Positions 1-6,134 of a stretch of 8,625 bases of DNA are shown piece by piece; position 1 is the first letter of the stretch, and each line of letters starts with the position of its first letter. Origin of the DNA: Hyphomicrobiales bacterium (lineage in GTDB: Bacteria; Pseudomonadota; Alphaproteobacteria; Rhizobiales; JAJFHB01); NCBI GenBank assembly GCA_021775795.1, contig JAJFHB010000198.1, positions 1-8,625 of the forward strand, read 5' to 3'. Made by a program: the position numbers and the translations under genes. The notes below the pieces were generated by a model. It was not told the DNA's origin. It searched no databases and saw only the letters and a program-made list of their open reading frames with translations.

Positions 1-487
1 TGCCGCGGACGACCACGCCGGAGCCGGGCAGCTTTTTGCCCAGGCCCTGGGCCGCAACCGCGAACATATCGGTGCCATCGCAGGTCTAGTGAAATGCCAG
101 ATTGCCCTCGGTGATCTGGAAGGCGCTGCGGAGGCTCTGGCCCTGACACCGGAGGAGAAAGAAAATGACCCGGAAATCGTCAGCGCCCGGACGGCTCTCG
201 AACTGGCGGCAGCACCGGCAGACGACGGTGAGATCAAACGCCTGTCAGCAGCGGTCGAAGCCAATGGCGGCGACCACCAGGCACGCATTGATCTGGCACT
301 GGCGTTGAACGCTGCAGGAAACCGGGAGGATGCTCTCGATCAGCTCATTGCCAGCATTCGGCTTGACCGGGAGTGGAATGAAGAAGCCGCCCGCAAACAG
401 ATGCTGCAGTTCTTTGAAGCCTGGGGTTTCGCAGATCCCCTTTCCGTGTCCGGCCGTCGGCAGCTTTCAACTCTTCTGTTTTCCTGA
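1..487 (+). CDS. Thioredoxin-family co-chaperone (CnoX/YbbN-like), C-terminal part; 5' end outside window
   Basis: This is the last 161 codons of a gene that begins before the window (reading frame from base 2, stop TGA 485-487). The visible part is alpha-helical and Ala/Leu/Glu-rich. It matches the tetratricopeptide-like C-terminal half of CnoX/YbbN-type thioredoxins, in which a thioredoxin fold is followed by helical repeats. Helpful landmarks are a helix-pair segment reading ARIDLALALNAAGNREDALD, followed by LxxLxxxIRLDREWNEEAARKQ and a closing FFEAWGFADPLxxxGRRQLSTLLF, which is typical of the family's end. The catalytic or degenerate CxxC site would lie upstream and cannot be inspected, so redox activity is unknown. 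Family members act in the cytoplasm as holdases that pass clients to chaperones. The next gene starts 22 nt downstream, so they probably share a transcript. Family assignment is fairly sure, exact function less so. Confidence 0.8.
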   Translation, partial: AADDHAGAGQLFAQALGRNREHIGAIAGLVKCQIALGDLEGAAEALALTPEEKENDPEIVSARTALELAAAPADDGEIKRLSAAVEANGGDHQARIDLALALNAAGNREDALDQLIASIRLDREWNEEAARKQMLQFFEAWGFADPLSVSGRRQLSTLLFS

Positions 488-509
488 CGTAAGTGGTACC
501 GCAAGAACG

Positions 510-1196
510 ATGACGCTCACCGGCATCTACCGAAGTGTTGCAGACCTTCCAGAACAGATTGCTGTATTTCCTCTCGGCGGGGCTTTGTTGTTGCCGAGAG
601 GACAGTTGCCGCTCAACATTTTTGAAACGCGATATCTGGCCATGATCAATGCCGCCATTTCCGGTGAACGGATCATTGGCATGGTGCAGCCCAGTTCCGA
701 TGCCGCCCTTGCAGCAGAATCAGATGCGCAGGCAAAGCCGGAGATCTACGACATCGGATGCGCTGGACGTATTACCTCCTTCAGCGAAACCGGCGATGGC
801 CGTATGCTGATTACCCTGACCGGCATCTGCCGGTTCCGGATAGTCGAGGAGCTCACGACAATTACACCCTATCGGCTGTGCCAGATCGATTGCGATGAGT
901 TTAATGAGGATCTGACCGCGGGGAAGGATGAAGCCCTGGTTGACAGAGACCGTCTGATCAGCGTTTTCAAACGCTATCTGGATGCTCACGAAATGCAGGC
1001 GGACTGGGAATCTGTAAACCGGTCGTCCAATGAAACACTGGTCAACACGCTGTCCATGATCTCACCATATCCGCCTCAGGAAAAGCAGGCGTTGCTCGAA
1101 GCCCGTGATCTTGTCCATCGCGCGGACATCCTCATCGCCCTTACAGAAATGGCGCTCTCCAGCGCCGATGATGACGCCGAAACCAGGTTGCAGTGA
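510..1196 (+). CDS. LON N-terminal substrate-binding domain protein (peptidase S16, lon-like, without protease domain)
   Basis: This is a 228-residue stand-alone LON N-terminal domain. Near the start is the family signature [20 protein letters not shown] (residues 17-36), continuing as [10 protein letters not shown] beta-barrel strand [14 protein letters not shown] follows (residues 98-111). The helical second half contains [22 protein letters not shown]. There is no AAA+ Walker motif and no Ser-Lys protease domain, so it is not Lon protease itself. In Lon this domain recognises substrates. The role of the free-standing protein is not established. The ATG at 510 was chosen because the product then starts just before the conserved domain and lies clear of the upstream gene (22-nt gap). 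An open frame extends back to 330, but it would overlap the upstream gene by about 150 nt. The ribosome binding site before 510 is weak. It sits in the run with the thioredoxin, Trm112 and DUF971 genes. Confidence 0.88.
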   Translation: MTLTGIYRSVADLPEQIAVFPLGGALLLPRGQLPLNIFETRYLAMINAAISGERIIGMVQPSSDAALAAESDAQAKPEIYDIGCAGRITSFSETGDGRMLITLTGICRFRIVEELTTITPYRLCQIDCDEFNEDLTAGKDEALVDRDRLISVFKRYLDAHEMQADWESVNRSSNETLVNTLSMISPYPPQEKQALLEARDLVHRADILIALTEMALSSADDDAETRLQ

Positions 1197-1206
1197 GCAA
1201 TCGCAC

Positions 1207-1212
1207 AAGGAG
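1207..1212 (+). promoter_or_regulatory. Shine-Dalgarno AAGGAG that fixes a GTG start
   Basis: A strong AAGGAG lies 6 nt upstream of GTG 1219. There is no comparable site before other in-frame starts of the Trm112 gene, so it supports the GTG start and the N-terminal extension of that protein. Confidence 0.8.
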
Positions 1213-1218
1213 ACACCG

Positions 1219-1458
1219 GTGAACGACGAAACAGCCAGCCCGCAATCCCCATCTGATGCCACAGCATCAGCACATGGAGAGGTTGATCCGCGGCTCCTCG
1301 AAATTCTTGTTTGTCCCCTGACCAAAGGGACACTCGAGTATGACCGCAACGCGCAGGAGTTGATTTCGCGCAAGGCCCGTCTTGCCTACCCGATCCGCGA
1401 CGGCATACCGATAATGCTGCCCGAGGAAGCTCGCGAACTTGGTGACGAGGATGTCTGA
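1219..1458 (+). CDS. Trm112-family small protein (YcaR/UPF0434-like)
   Basis: This encodes 79 residues from a GTG start with a good ribosome binding site. The core, residues 23-72, reads as a Trm112-like domain: [20 protein letters not shown], then [22 protein letters not shown] and an acidic tail. In eukaryotes and archaea Trm112 is a small activator subunit of methyltransferases. The bacterial short form has no firmly assigned job. E. coli YcaR has paired cysteines of zinc-ribbon type (CPVC and a later Cys). Here only Cys32 is present, because the second position of CPxC is Thr and the later Cys is Ser. Zinc binding is therefore unlikely. The first 20 or so residues are a Ser/Ala/Pro-rich extension beyond the usual length of about 60 residues. 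It starts 22 nt after the LON gene and overlaps the DUF971 gene by 8 nt, which suggests translational coupling. Confidence 0.88.
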   Translation: MNDETASPQSPSDATASAHGEVDPRLLEILVCPLTKGTLEYDRNAQELISRKARLAYPIRDGIPIMLPEEARELGDEDV

Positions 1459-1813
1459 AAACAGCCCCTGGCCAAAGGAACTTCGCCTGCGTGGTGAGGG
1501 CTCGACCTTGCTGATCAGCTTTGAAGGTGGAGAAAGTTTCGAGTTGCCTGCTGAGTATCTACGCGTCGAAAGCCCCAGTGCGGAGGTGAAGGGCCACGGC
1601 CCCGGACAGGAAGTAACCGTCCCCGGCAAGCGCCAGGTCCGCATATTTTCTCTCGAGCAAGTGGGCAACTACGCAGTCAAGATCACCTATTCAGACGGTC
1701 ATGCAACCGGGCTTTATGCGTGGGATTATCTGCATAAACTCGGCAGTGATTATGAAGAAATCTGGAACGCCTATCTTGGAGATCTCGAAGCCAAGGGCCT
1801 CAGCCGGGATTGA
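1451..1813 (+). CDS. DUF971 protein (gamma-butyrobetaine hydroxylase-like N-terminal domain)
   Basis: This encodes 120 residues. The whole protein is one DUF971 domain: PWPKELRL near the N-terminus, [20 protein letters not shown] (residues 30-49), [16 protein letters not shown], and the signature [20 protein letters not shown] (residues 73-92). The same fold forms the N-terminal part of gamma-butyrobetaine hydroxylases, but no catalytic dioxygenase domain follows, so hydroxylase activity should not be inferred. In some bacteria members are linked to iron-sulfur cluster assembly, and that link cannot be tested here. ATG 1451 gives the usual family start (MSENSPWP) and an 8-nt overlap with the Trm112 gene. 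In-frame TTG 1439 and GTG 1442 are possible alternatives, the latter with GAGGAAG at 1423-1429. It is the last gene of the run and converges on the minus-strand hydroxylase. Confidence 0.87.
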   Translation: MSENSPWPKELRLRGEGSTLLISFEGGESFELPAEYLRVESPSAEVKGHGPGQEVTVPGKRQVRIFSLEQVGNYAVKITYSDGHATGLYAWDYLHKLGSDYEEIWNAYLGDLEAKGLSRD

Positions 1814-1823
1814 GCTGTTGTGG

Positions 1824-3062
1824 TTACGCATCCCGCATGATCGCCGGCAGCGGTGTGTTGTGGCCGACTGCCTGATCGATAAAGAAGCTCTTCAGCGGCC
1901 CTATGCGATCAACTGCGCTCATGCCCAGATCCCGCAAGGCCCGAAGCATTGGATTATCATTTGAAAACAGACGATTGAGACCGTCGGTGGCCGCTGCCAC
2001 CATCAGGGCATCGAAACGTCGGCCGCGTTCGTAGGGATCGAGTGCTGCGGGTCCGCCAAAATCCAGACCAAGGCGCGCCGCCTCCGCCACGGCCTCAGTC
2101 AGGACCGCAACATCACGCAGGCCAAGATTGAAGCCAAGACCAGCGATCGGGTGAACCGCGTGAGCTGCATCACCCACGAGCGCAAGCCGCTCACTGACGT
2201 ATGTTCGGGCCAGGCTCACTGCCAATGGGAATGACATGCGGGGTCCATCGACACTTGTACGGCCAAGATGTGATCCAAAGCGAAGATCCATCGCTGTCTT
2301 GAAATCCGCATCACTGCCGTTCACCAGCTCAATCGCTTTGTCCGCCTCTTCAGTCCACACCAGAGAAACCCGGTTGCCTGTAAGCGGCAGGATTGCAAAC
2401 GGTCCGGCCGGCAGGAAGTGTTCCTCTGCGCAGCCATTGTGCGGGCGCTCGTGGCTAATCGTTGCGACAATGCCATGCTGGCCATAGTCCCAGCCCACAG
2501 TCTCAATGCCGGCCATGCTTCGAAGGCGCGAATGCTTGCCATCGGCAGCAACCAGCAACTTGGTCGACACTTCCGATCCATCATCCAGAACCAGATGCGT
2601 CTCTCCGGGTTCGCTTTCATAGCGCTCGATGGAGTGGCCGTATTTTTGAACGATACTCGAATGCCTGCCGACCGCCTTATAGAGGACAGGCTTCAGATTG
2701 GAATTCTCAAGCATGTGTGCCGGAGGTCCGGTGCCGTCTGCATTATCGCCGAAATGCAGCAATGCCGGGCGGAGCTTGTCGCCAAGGTGTGTGTCAGTAA
2801 CCTTGATTTCAGACATAGGCTGAGTGGCGGACTTGAGCTCTGCCCACAGCCCCAGCGCCTTCAACATGTTGCGTGACGTCGATGTTATGGCAAAAGCACG
2901 AGCATCATGTCTTGCGCTCAGGCCGCCTGCCGGATCCTTTCGATCGAGCAGCAGGATCTTGAAATCAAGCGGCGCGTAGGCAACTGCAAAAGTTAACGCC
3001 AGTGCCTGGCCAACAAAGCCGGCGCCGGAAATAACAATATCTGCATGCTCGCGCTGCGCCAC
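1824..3062 (-). CDS. UbiH/UbiF/COQ6-family FAD-dependent monooxygenase (ubiquinone biosynthesis hydroxylase)
   Basis: This encodes 412 residues, the normal length for the family. It is a flavoprotein aromatic hydroxylase expected to hydroxylate the ring of a polyprenyl-phenol intermediate in ubiquinone synthesis at the membrane. The N-terminal FAD-binding Rossmann motif is GAGFVG (residues 13-18). The DG motif is AADGKHSRLR (residues 172-181). The second FAD motif is LVGDAAHAVHPIAGLGFNLG (residues 295-314), which is the UbiH/COQ6 hallmark. Alphaproteobacteria carry varying sets (UbiH, UbiF, UbiL, UbiM), and the ring position hydroxylated cannot be decided from sequence alone, so no symbol is given. 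The start is GTG 3062, supported by AAAGGG 8 nt upstream, and no earlier in-frame start exists before a stop. It is divergent from tesB, with 168 nt between start codons. Its stop lies 10 nt from the stop of the DUF971 gene. Confidence 0.9.
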   Translation of the reverse strand: MAQREHADIVISGAGFVGQALALTFAVAYAPLDFKILLLDRKDPAGGLSARHDARAFAITSTSRNMLKALGLWAELKSATQPMSEIKVTDTHLGDKLRPALLHFGDNADGTGPPAHMLENSNLKPVLYKAVGRHSSIVQKYGHSIERYESEPGETHLVLDDGSEVSTKLLVAADGKHSRLRSMAGIETVGWDYGQHGIVATISHERPHNGCAEEHFLPAGPFAILPLTGNRVSLVWTEEADKAIELVNGSDADFKTAMDLRFGSHLGRTSVDGPRMSFPLAVSLARTYVSERLALVGDAAHAVHPIAGLGFNLGLRDVAVLTEAVAEAARLGLDFGGPAALDPYERGRRFDALMVAAATDGLNRLFSNDNPMLRALRDLGMSAVDRIGPLKSFFIDQAVGHNTPLPAIMRDA

Positions 3063-3070
3063 AACCGCTG

Positions 3071-3076
3071 CCCTTT
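3071..3076 (-). promoter_or_regulatory. Shine-Dalgarno AAAGGG for the minus-strand hydroxylase
   Basis: On the minus strand, AAAGGG lies 8 nt upstream of the GTG codon ending at 3062. It decides the unusual GTG start. The rest of 3077-3230, between the divergent genes, must hold both promoters, but I could not pick out convincing -35/-10 pairs. Confidence 0.65.
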
Positions 3077-3230
3077 GTTCGTGAGCTCATTTGCCCGTGC
3101 CAGACCAAAGATACACCGAGCTTACACGGCTCTGGATGTGGCACCGGGCCCCAGGCTCAAATGCGGGTTCACCAGTGTCACGAAAGCGGTTACGGTCACC
3201 GGCACCAACGGCAATCTGGAACTTTCTCTC

Positions 3231-4097
3231 ATGAACGCGGCAACAAAAACCCTGCTGGCAACACTCGACCTTGAGCCTTTGGAGCAAAATCTTTTCCGCG
3301 GCAACAGCCCGCAGGTTGGATGGCAGCGCGTTTTTGGAGGCCAGGTTATCGGCCAGGCTCTGGTGGCAGCCCAACGCACCGTGGAAGAGGGTTCAACGGC
3401 CCATTCCCTGCACGGCTACTTCATGCGGCCGGGTGATCCGAAGGTACCGATTATCTATGAGGTTGAGCGCAACCGCGATGGCCGCAGCTTCACGACCCGC
3501 CAGGTGGTTGCCATTCAGCACGGCAAGCAGATTTTCACGATGGCCGCCTCCTTTCACAATCATGAAGAAGGTCTGGAACACCAAAGCTCCATGCCTGATG
3601 TTCCGCAGCCTGAAAATCTGCCGACGGAACAGGAGCTTATTGCTGAATTGCCGGACACCATTCCTGCTCACATCCGGAATTACTTCGAGCGGGAACGGCC
3701 CATAGAGCTTCGGCGGGTTGAAACACGCCGTTATGATCATCAAAAATCGCAAGACCCCATCCAGAACGTCTGGATCAGGGCATCAGAAAAATTACCCGAC
3801 GATACAGCACTGCATCAGTGCATCCTTGCCTATGCTTCGGACATTACTCTCCTCGACACCGCCCTTGTGGCACAGGGCCGTTCCGTCTTTGATACGGACA
3901 TCATGCTGGCAAGCCTGGACCACGCACTTTGGTTCCATCGGCCTTTCCGTGCCGATGAATGGCTCTTGTATTCACAAGACAGTCCTTCCCTGTCGGGGTC
4001 CCGTGGTTTCACTCGCGGCGGCGTATACACCAAAGACGGTGTTCTCGTTGCATCTGTTGTCCAGGAAGGGCTCATACGCCTGAAAACCAGTGCCTGA
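3231..4097 (+). CDS. tesB: Acyl-CoA thioesterase II (TesB/ACOT8 family)
   Basis: This encodes 288 residues, close to the family norm of about 286. It hydrolyses acyl-CoA to free fatty acid and CoA in the cytoplasm. It is a double hot-dog protein. The first half carries VFGGQVIGQALVAA (residues 34-47) and LHGYFMRPGDP (residues 60-70). The second half carries YASDITLLDTAL, LASLDHALWFHRPF and VLVASVVQEGLIR. The catalytic residues fall at the same numbers as in E. coli TesB: Asp204, position 228 and Gln278. Position 228 is Ser here instead of the E. coli Thr, as in the human peroxisomal homologue ACOT8. That substitution keeps the hydroxyl and is expected to be active. ATG 3231 was chosen because it gives a standard N-terminus (LDLEPLEQNLFRG). 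The frame is open back to 3045, but that would run into the divergent hydroxylase. The ribosome binding site is weak. No clear terminator follows. Confidence 0.93.
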   Translation: MNAATKTLLATLDLEPLEQNLFRGNSPQVGWQRVFGGQVIGQALVAAQRTVEEGSTAHSLHGYFMRPGDPKVPIIYEVERNRDGRSFTTRQVVAIQHGKQIFTMAASFHNHEEGLEHQSSMPDVPQPENLPTEQELIAELPDTIPAHIRNYFERERPIELRRVETRRYDHQKSQDPIQNVWIRASEKLPDDTALHQCILAYASDITLLDTALVAQGRSVFDTDIMLASLDHALWFHRPFRADEWLLYSQDSPSLSGSRGFTRGGVYTKDGVLVASVVQEGLIRLKTSA

Positions 4098-4150
4098 ACG
4101 TACTTTCAGAAATATGACTAAATAATAGGCAAACATATATTGCTGATTAA

Positions 4151-4180
4151 ATAGTGTGCAAATACAAACTGCACCACTAT
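4151..4180. promoter_or_regulatory. Upstream dyad ATAGTG-TGCA / TGCA-C-CACTAT, candidate activator (NtrC-type) site
   Basis: ATAGTGTGCA (4151-4160) is mirrored by TGCACCACTAT (4170-4180) with a 9-nt spacer and one extra base in the right arm. Its centre lies about 94 nt upstream of the start point expected from the sigma-54-like core, a usual distance for an enhancer-binding protein. The half-site TGCACCA resembles NtrC half-sites, but the arms face the opposite way from the classic TGCACC-N5-GGTGCA arrangement. Assignment to NtrC is therefore an inference from gene context. Confidence 0.4.
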
Positions 4181-4218
4181 CTCTCTCTCCATAATTCTTA
4201 TTGATTTCAAATACTTAC

Positions 4219-4258
4219 TGCACTGCACTATCTGGCACGCATCTTGTAATGCAGTGCA
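4219..4258. repeat. 9-bp inverted repeat TGCACTGCA / TGCAGTGCA flanking the promoter core
   Basis: The arms TGCACTGCA (4219-4227) and TGCAGTGCA (4250-4258) are perfect reverse complements. They bracket the sigma-54-like -24/-12 element with a 22-nt spacer. The placement suggests an operator over the promoter. The left arm continues into CTAT, giving TGCACTAT, which echoes the CACTAT arms of the dyad at 4151-4180. Confidence 0.5.
4233..4248 (+). promoter_or_regulatory. Candidate sigma-54 (RpoN) promoter core for glnK-amtB
   Basis: The sequence TGGCACG-CATC-TTGTA matches the RpoN consensus TGGCACG-N4-TTGCW except for one base: GG at 4234-4235 is followed by 10 nt and then GT (4246-4247) instead of GC. 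The spacing is exact. Transcription would begin near 4258-4260, leaving a leader of about 90 nt. GlnK-amtB operons are classic NtrC/RpoN targets, which supports the call. The altered -12 dinucleotide lowers confidence. Confidence 0.6.
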
Positions 4259-4348
4259 CAGCCATGCATGAGCATCAGCTGTGCCTTCTCACGGGGTACC
4301 GCTGCGCAACAGGCTGGAGTCAAAAAGTAAGAAGGGGTGTCACAGGAA

Positions 4349-4687
4349 ATGAAAATGCTCACCGCAATCATCAAGCCTCACAAGCTAGATGCCGTCGATG
4401 AGGCGTTGGCCAAGCTTGGCATAAGCGGAATCACAATTTCGGAAGTCATGGGCCATGGCCGTCAGAAAGGCCACACGGAAATCTACCGTGGCGCAGAATA
4501 TCAGGTCTCTTACATACCGAAAACAAAGATCGAAGTGGTCGTTTCTGACGATCTTGCCGACAAGGCGTCGGACGCCATCATTGATGCTGCCCGTACCGGC
4601 AACATCGGCGATGGCATGATTTTTGTTGGGGAAATCGGCGAAGCCGTACGCGTACGCACCGGCGAAACCGGCGCTATAGCACTGTAA
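4349..4687 (+). CDS. glnK: Nitrogen regulatory protein P-II, GlnK type
   Basis: This encodes 112 residues, exactly the PII length. The trimeric cytoplasmic sensor reads 2-oxoglutarate and ATP/ADP and blocks AmtB when nitrogen is sufficient. Visible landmarks are IIKPHKLD (residues 7-14) and the T-loop GRQKGHTEIYRGAEYQVSYI (residues 37-56), with Gln39, Arg47 (inserted into the AmtB channel in known complexes) and the uridylylation residue Tyr51. Lys58 and IEVVV follow, then TGNIGDGMIFV (residues 83-93) and RVRTGET with Arg101 and Arg103. The usual Lys90 of the GDGKIF motif, an ATP-phosphate ligand, is Met here, Lys85 is Asn, and Phe11 is His. ATG 4349 gives the standard N-terminus. GTG 4337 and ATG 4355 are alternatives. 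AAGGGG (4332-4337) and AGGAA (4344-4348) lie nearby. It sits 16 nt before amtB and is probably co-transcribed. Confidence 0.95.
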   Translation: MKMLTAIIKPHKLDAVDEALAKLGISGITISEVMGHGRQKGHTEIYRGAEYQVSYIPKTKIEVVVSDDLADKASDAIIDAARTGNIGDGMIFVGEIGEAVRVRTGETGAIAL

Positions 4688-4703
4688 AACAGGGGTTGAG
4701 AAG

Positions 4704-6032
4704 ATGAGAAAATTACGACTAATCACAGCGCTTCTGATCGCGTCATCAGTTTGCCTTGCAGCACCGGCGGCGCTCGCTCAGGACGGCGACACTGCCGTTA
4801 CAACTCAAGAACTGCAGTTTGTGTTCAACACGCTCTTGTTCCTGCTAGGCGGGTTTCTGGTGATGTGGATGGCCGCCGGCTTTGCAATGCTTGAATCCGG
4901 CATGGTTCGTTCGAAAAATGTCGCCACCATCTGTGCCAAAAACATTGGCCTCTATTCCATAGCTGGACTGATGTTCTGGCTGTTTGGTTACAATCTCATG
5001 TATGGCGTGGATGCCGGGGGCTGGATCGGGTCATTTACCTGGTACGAACATCCAACTCACGAAGCCGAAACGGGCAGCTATGCAGGCACATCTGATTGGT
5101 TTTTCCAGATGGTCTTTTGCGCAACGGCTGCATCGATTGTTTCAGGCACCCTTGCCGAACGGATAAAGCTTTGGCCGTTCCTCGCCTTTTGCGTCGTTCT
5201 TACGGGCATCATCTATCCCATACAGGGGGCCTGGACATGGGGCGGCGGCTGGCTCAAGGAAGCCGGGTTTTCAGATTTCGCCGGCTCGACGATCGTCCAT
5301 TCCGTGGGCGGGTGGGCCGCACTTGTCGGCGCCCTTATTCTGGGGGCACGCATCGGCAAGTATGACAGCAAAGGCGGCATTCATCCCATGCCGGGTTCCA
5401 GCATGCCCCTGGCAACACTTGGAACATTCATCCTTTGGCTTGGCTGGTTTGGTTTCAATGGCGGCTCTCAGCTTGCTCTGGGCACCATCAATGATGCCTC
5501 CGATGTCGCGCGTATTTTTGCAAATACAAACACCGCCGCCGCAGCCGGGGTCGTCGCTGCCATGGTTTTGACCCAGATACTCTACAAAAAGGTCGATCTG
5601 ACCATGGCCCTGAACGGTGCGCTCGCCGGTCTCGTATCGATCACAGCCGAGCCACTAACACCGACAATGCCAATGGCTGCCCTTATCGGTGTTATCGGTG
5701 GTGTTCTTGTCGTCGTCACGGTTCCCCTGCTGGACAAACTGAAAATCGATGACGTTGTTGGTGCCATACCTGTACACCTCGTGTGCGGTATCTGGGGTAC
5801 GCTTGCCGTACCACTCACAAATGACAGCACAAACTTCGGAAGCCAGATCATCGGTATTCTTGCAATCGGGGTTTTCGTATCAGCCGTCAGCGCCGTTCTC
5901 TGGTTCATTTTAAAGGGAACCGTGGGCTTGCGCGTCAGCGAGGAAGATGAACGTGGCGGCCTGGATATCGCCGAGCTTGGGCTGGAAGCCTATCCCGAGT
6001 TCGGCCCGGTAACCTCGCCAAGCACCGCCTGA
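4704..6032 (+). CDS. amtB: Ammonium transporter, Amt family
   Basis: This encodes 442 residues. It is a trimeric inner-membrane ammonium channel. The N-terminus (residues 1-25, ending ALA before Gln26) looks like a cleavable signal peptide, as in other proteobacterial AmtB proteins. About eleven hydrophobic segments follow. Pore landmarks are GFAMLESGMVRSKN (residues 59-72), FQMVFCATAASIVSGTLAER (residues 134-153), WTWGGGWL (178-183 region), and DFAGSTIVHSVGG with Asp191 and the first pore histidine His199. Next come GWFGFNGGS (residues 247-255) and IPVHLVCGIWG with the second pore histidine His358. The cytoplasmic tail ends in SEEDERGGLDIAELGLEAYP, the usual region contacted by GlnK. The start ATG has AGGGG 8 nt upstream, 16 nt after glnK. 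A strong terminator follows 31 nt after the stop. Confidence 0.96.
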   Translation: MRKLRLITALLIASSVCLAAPAALAQDGDTAVTTQELQFVFNTLLFLLGGFLVMWMAAGFAMLESGMVRSKNVATICAKNIGLYSIAGLMFWLFGYNLMYGVDAGGWIGSFTWYEHPTHEAETGSYAGTSDWFFQMVFCATAASIVSGTLAERIKLWPFLAFCVVLTGIIYPIQGAWTWGGGWLKEAGFSDFAGSTIVHSVGGWAALVGALILGARIGKYDSKGGIHPMPGSSMPLATLGTFILWLGWFGFNGGSQLALGTINDASDVARIFANTNTAAAAGVVAAMVLTQILYKKVDLTMALNGALAGLVSITAEPLTPTMPMAALIGVIGGVLVVVTVPLLDKLKIDDVVGAIPVHLVCGIWGTLAVPLTNDSTNFGSQIIGILAIGVFVSAVSAVLWFILKGTVGLRVSEEDERGGLDIAELGLEAYPEFGPVTSPSTA

Positions 6033-6063
6033 CCCTCGAAACAGTACAAACAATCGTCCTGAA

Positions 6064-6097
6064 GCCGTCCGGAGTGTAACTGCTCCGGGCAGCTTTT
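6064..6097 (+). terminator. Rho-independent terminator of glnK-amtB
   Basis: CCGGAG (6069-6074) pairs with CTCCGG (6083-6088) around an 8-nt loop. The stem extends outward through a T-G wobble, G-C, one C-A mismatch, C-G and G-C, then runs directly into TTTT (6094-6097). Its position 31 nt after the amtB stop fits the end of the operon. Confidence 0.85.
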
Positions 6098-6118
6098 CAT
6101 TGATGGTCTGCGTACTTC

Positions 6119-6134
6119 CGATTACGCGTAATCG
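6119..6134. promoter_or_regulatory. 16-bp perfect palindrome, candidate operator
   Basis: CGATTACGCGTAATCG is fully self-complementary with no spacer. It stands about 115 nt upstream of the aminotransferase start and directly abuts the TTAA array at 6135-6161. It has no following T run, so it is not a terminator. It looks like the binding site of a dimeric regulator, which I cannot name. Confidence 0.5.

Larger units (their letters stand above)
4098..4348 (+). promoter_or_regulatory. AT-rich intergenic control region of glnK-amtB
   Basis: This gap of about 250 nt between tesB and glnK is visibly richer in A and T than the flanking genes, especially 4110-4220. It contains two dyads built on TGCA (4151-4180 and 4219-4258), a sigma-54-like promoter core (4233-4248), a CT run (4181-4190), and a leader of about 90 nt before the glnK start. 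A 66-codon open frame at 4201-4401 runs through it and into glnK out of frame. It has no coding character and is not annotated. A terminator for tesB is not evident. Confidence 0.6.

Noticed and set aside
330..509. N-terminal extension of the LON-domain gene back to ATG 330
   Set aside because: It would overlap the upstream thioredoxin gene by about 150 nt in another frame, and its translation shows no family similarity. ATG 510 gives the standard domain start.
1806..1834. GGGAT/ATCCC inverted repeat between the convergent DUF971 and hydroxylase genes as a terminator
   Set aside because: The stem is only 5 bp with a loop of 19 nt and no T run on either strand.
2236..2876. Plus-strand open frames inside the hydroxylase gene
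   Set aside because: They are shadows of the minus-strand FAD monooxygenase, whose motifs and length are complete.
3045..3230. N-terminal extension of tesB back to 3045
   Set aside because: It would cross the start and ribosome binding site of the divergent hydroxylase and add 62 residues absent from the family. With ATG 3231 the catalytic residues fall at the E. coli TesB numbers.
4140..4168. Possible sigma-70 promoter TTGCTG-N17-TACAAA upstream of glnK
   Set aside because: Both hexamers are poor matches, and such pairs arise easily in AT-rich sequence. The RpoN-like element is much better.
4201..4401. 66-residue open frame upstream of glnK
   Set aside because: It covers the promoter and overlaps glnK in another frame, has no ribosome binding site and no recognisable domain.
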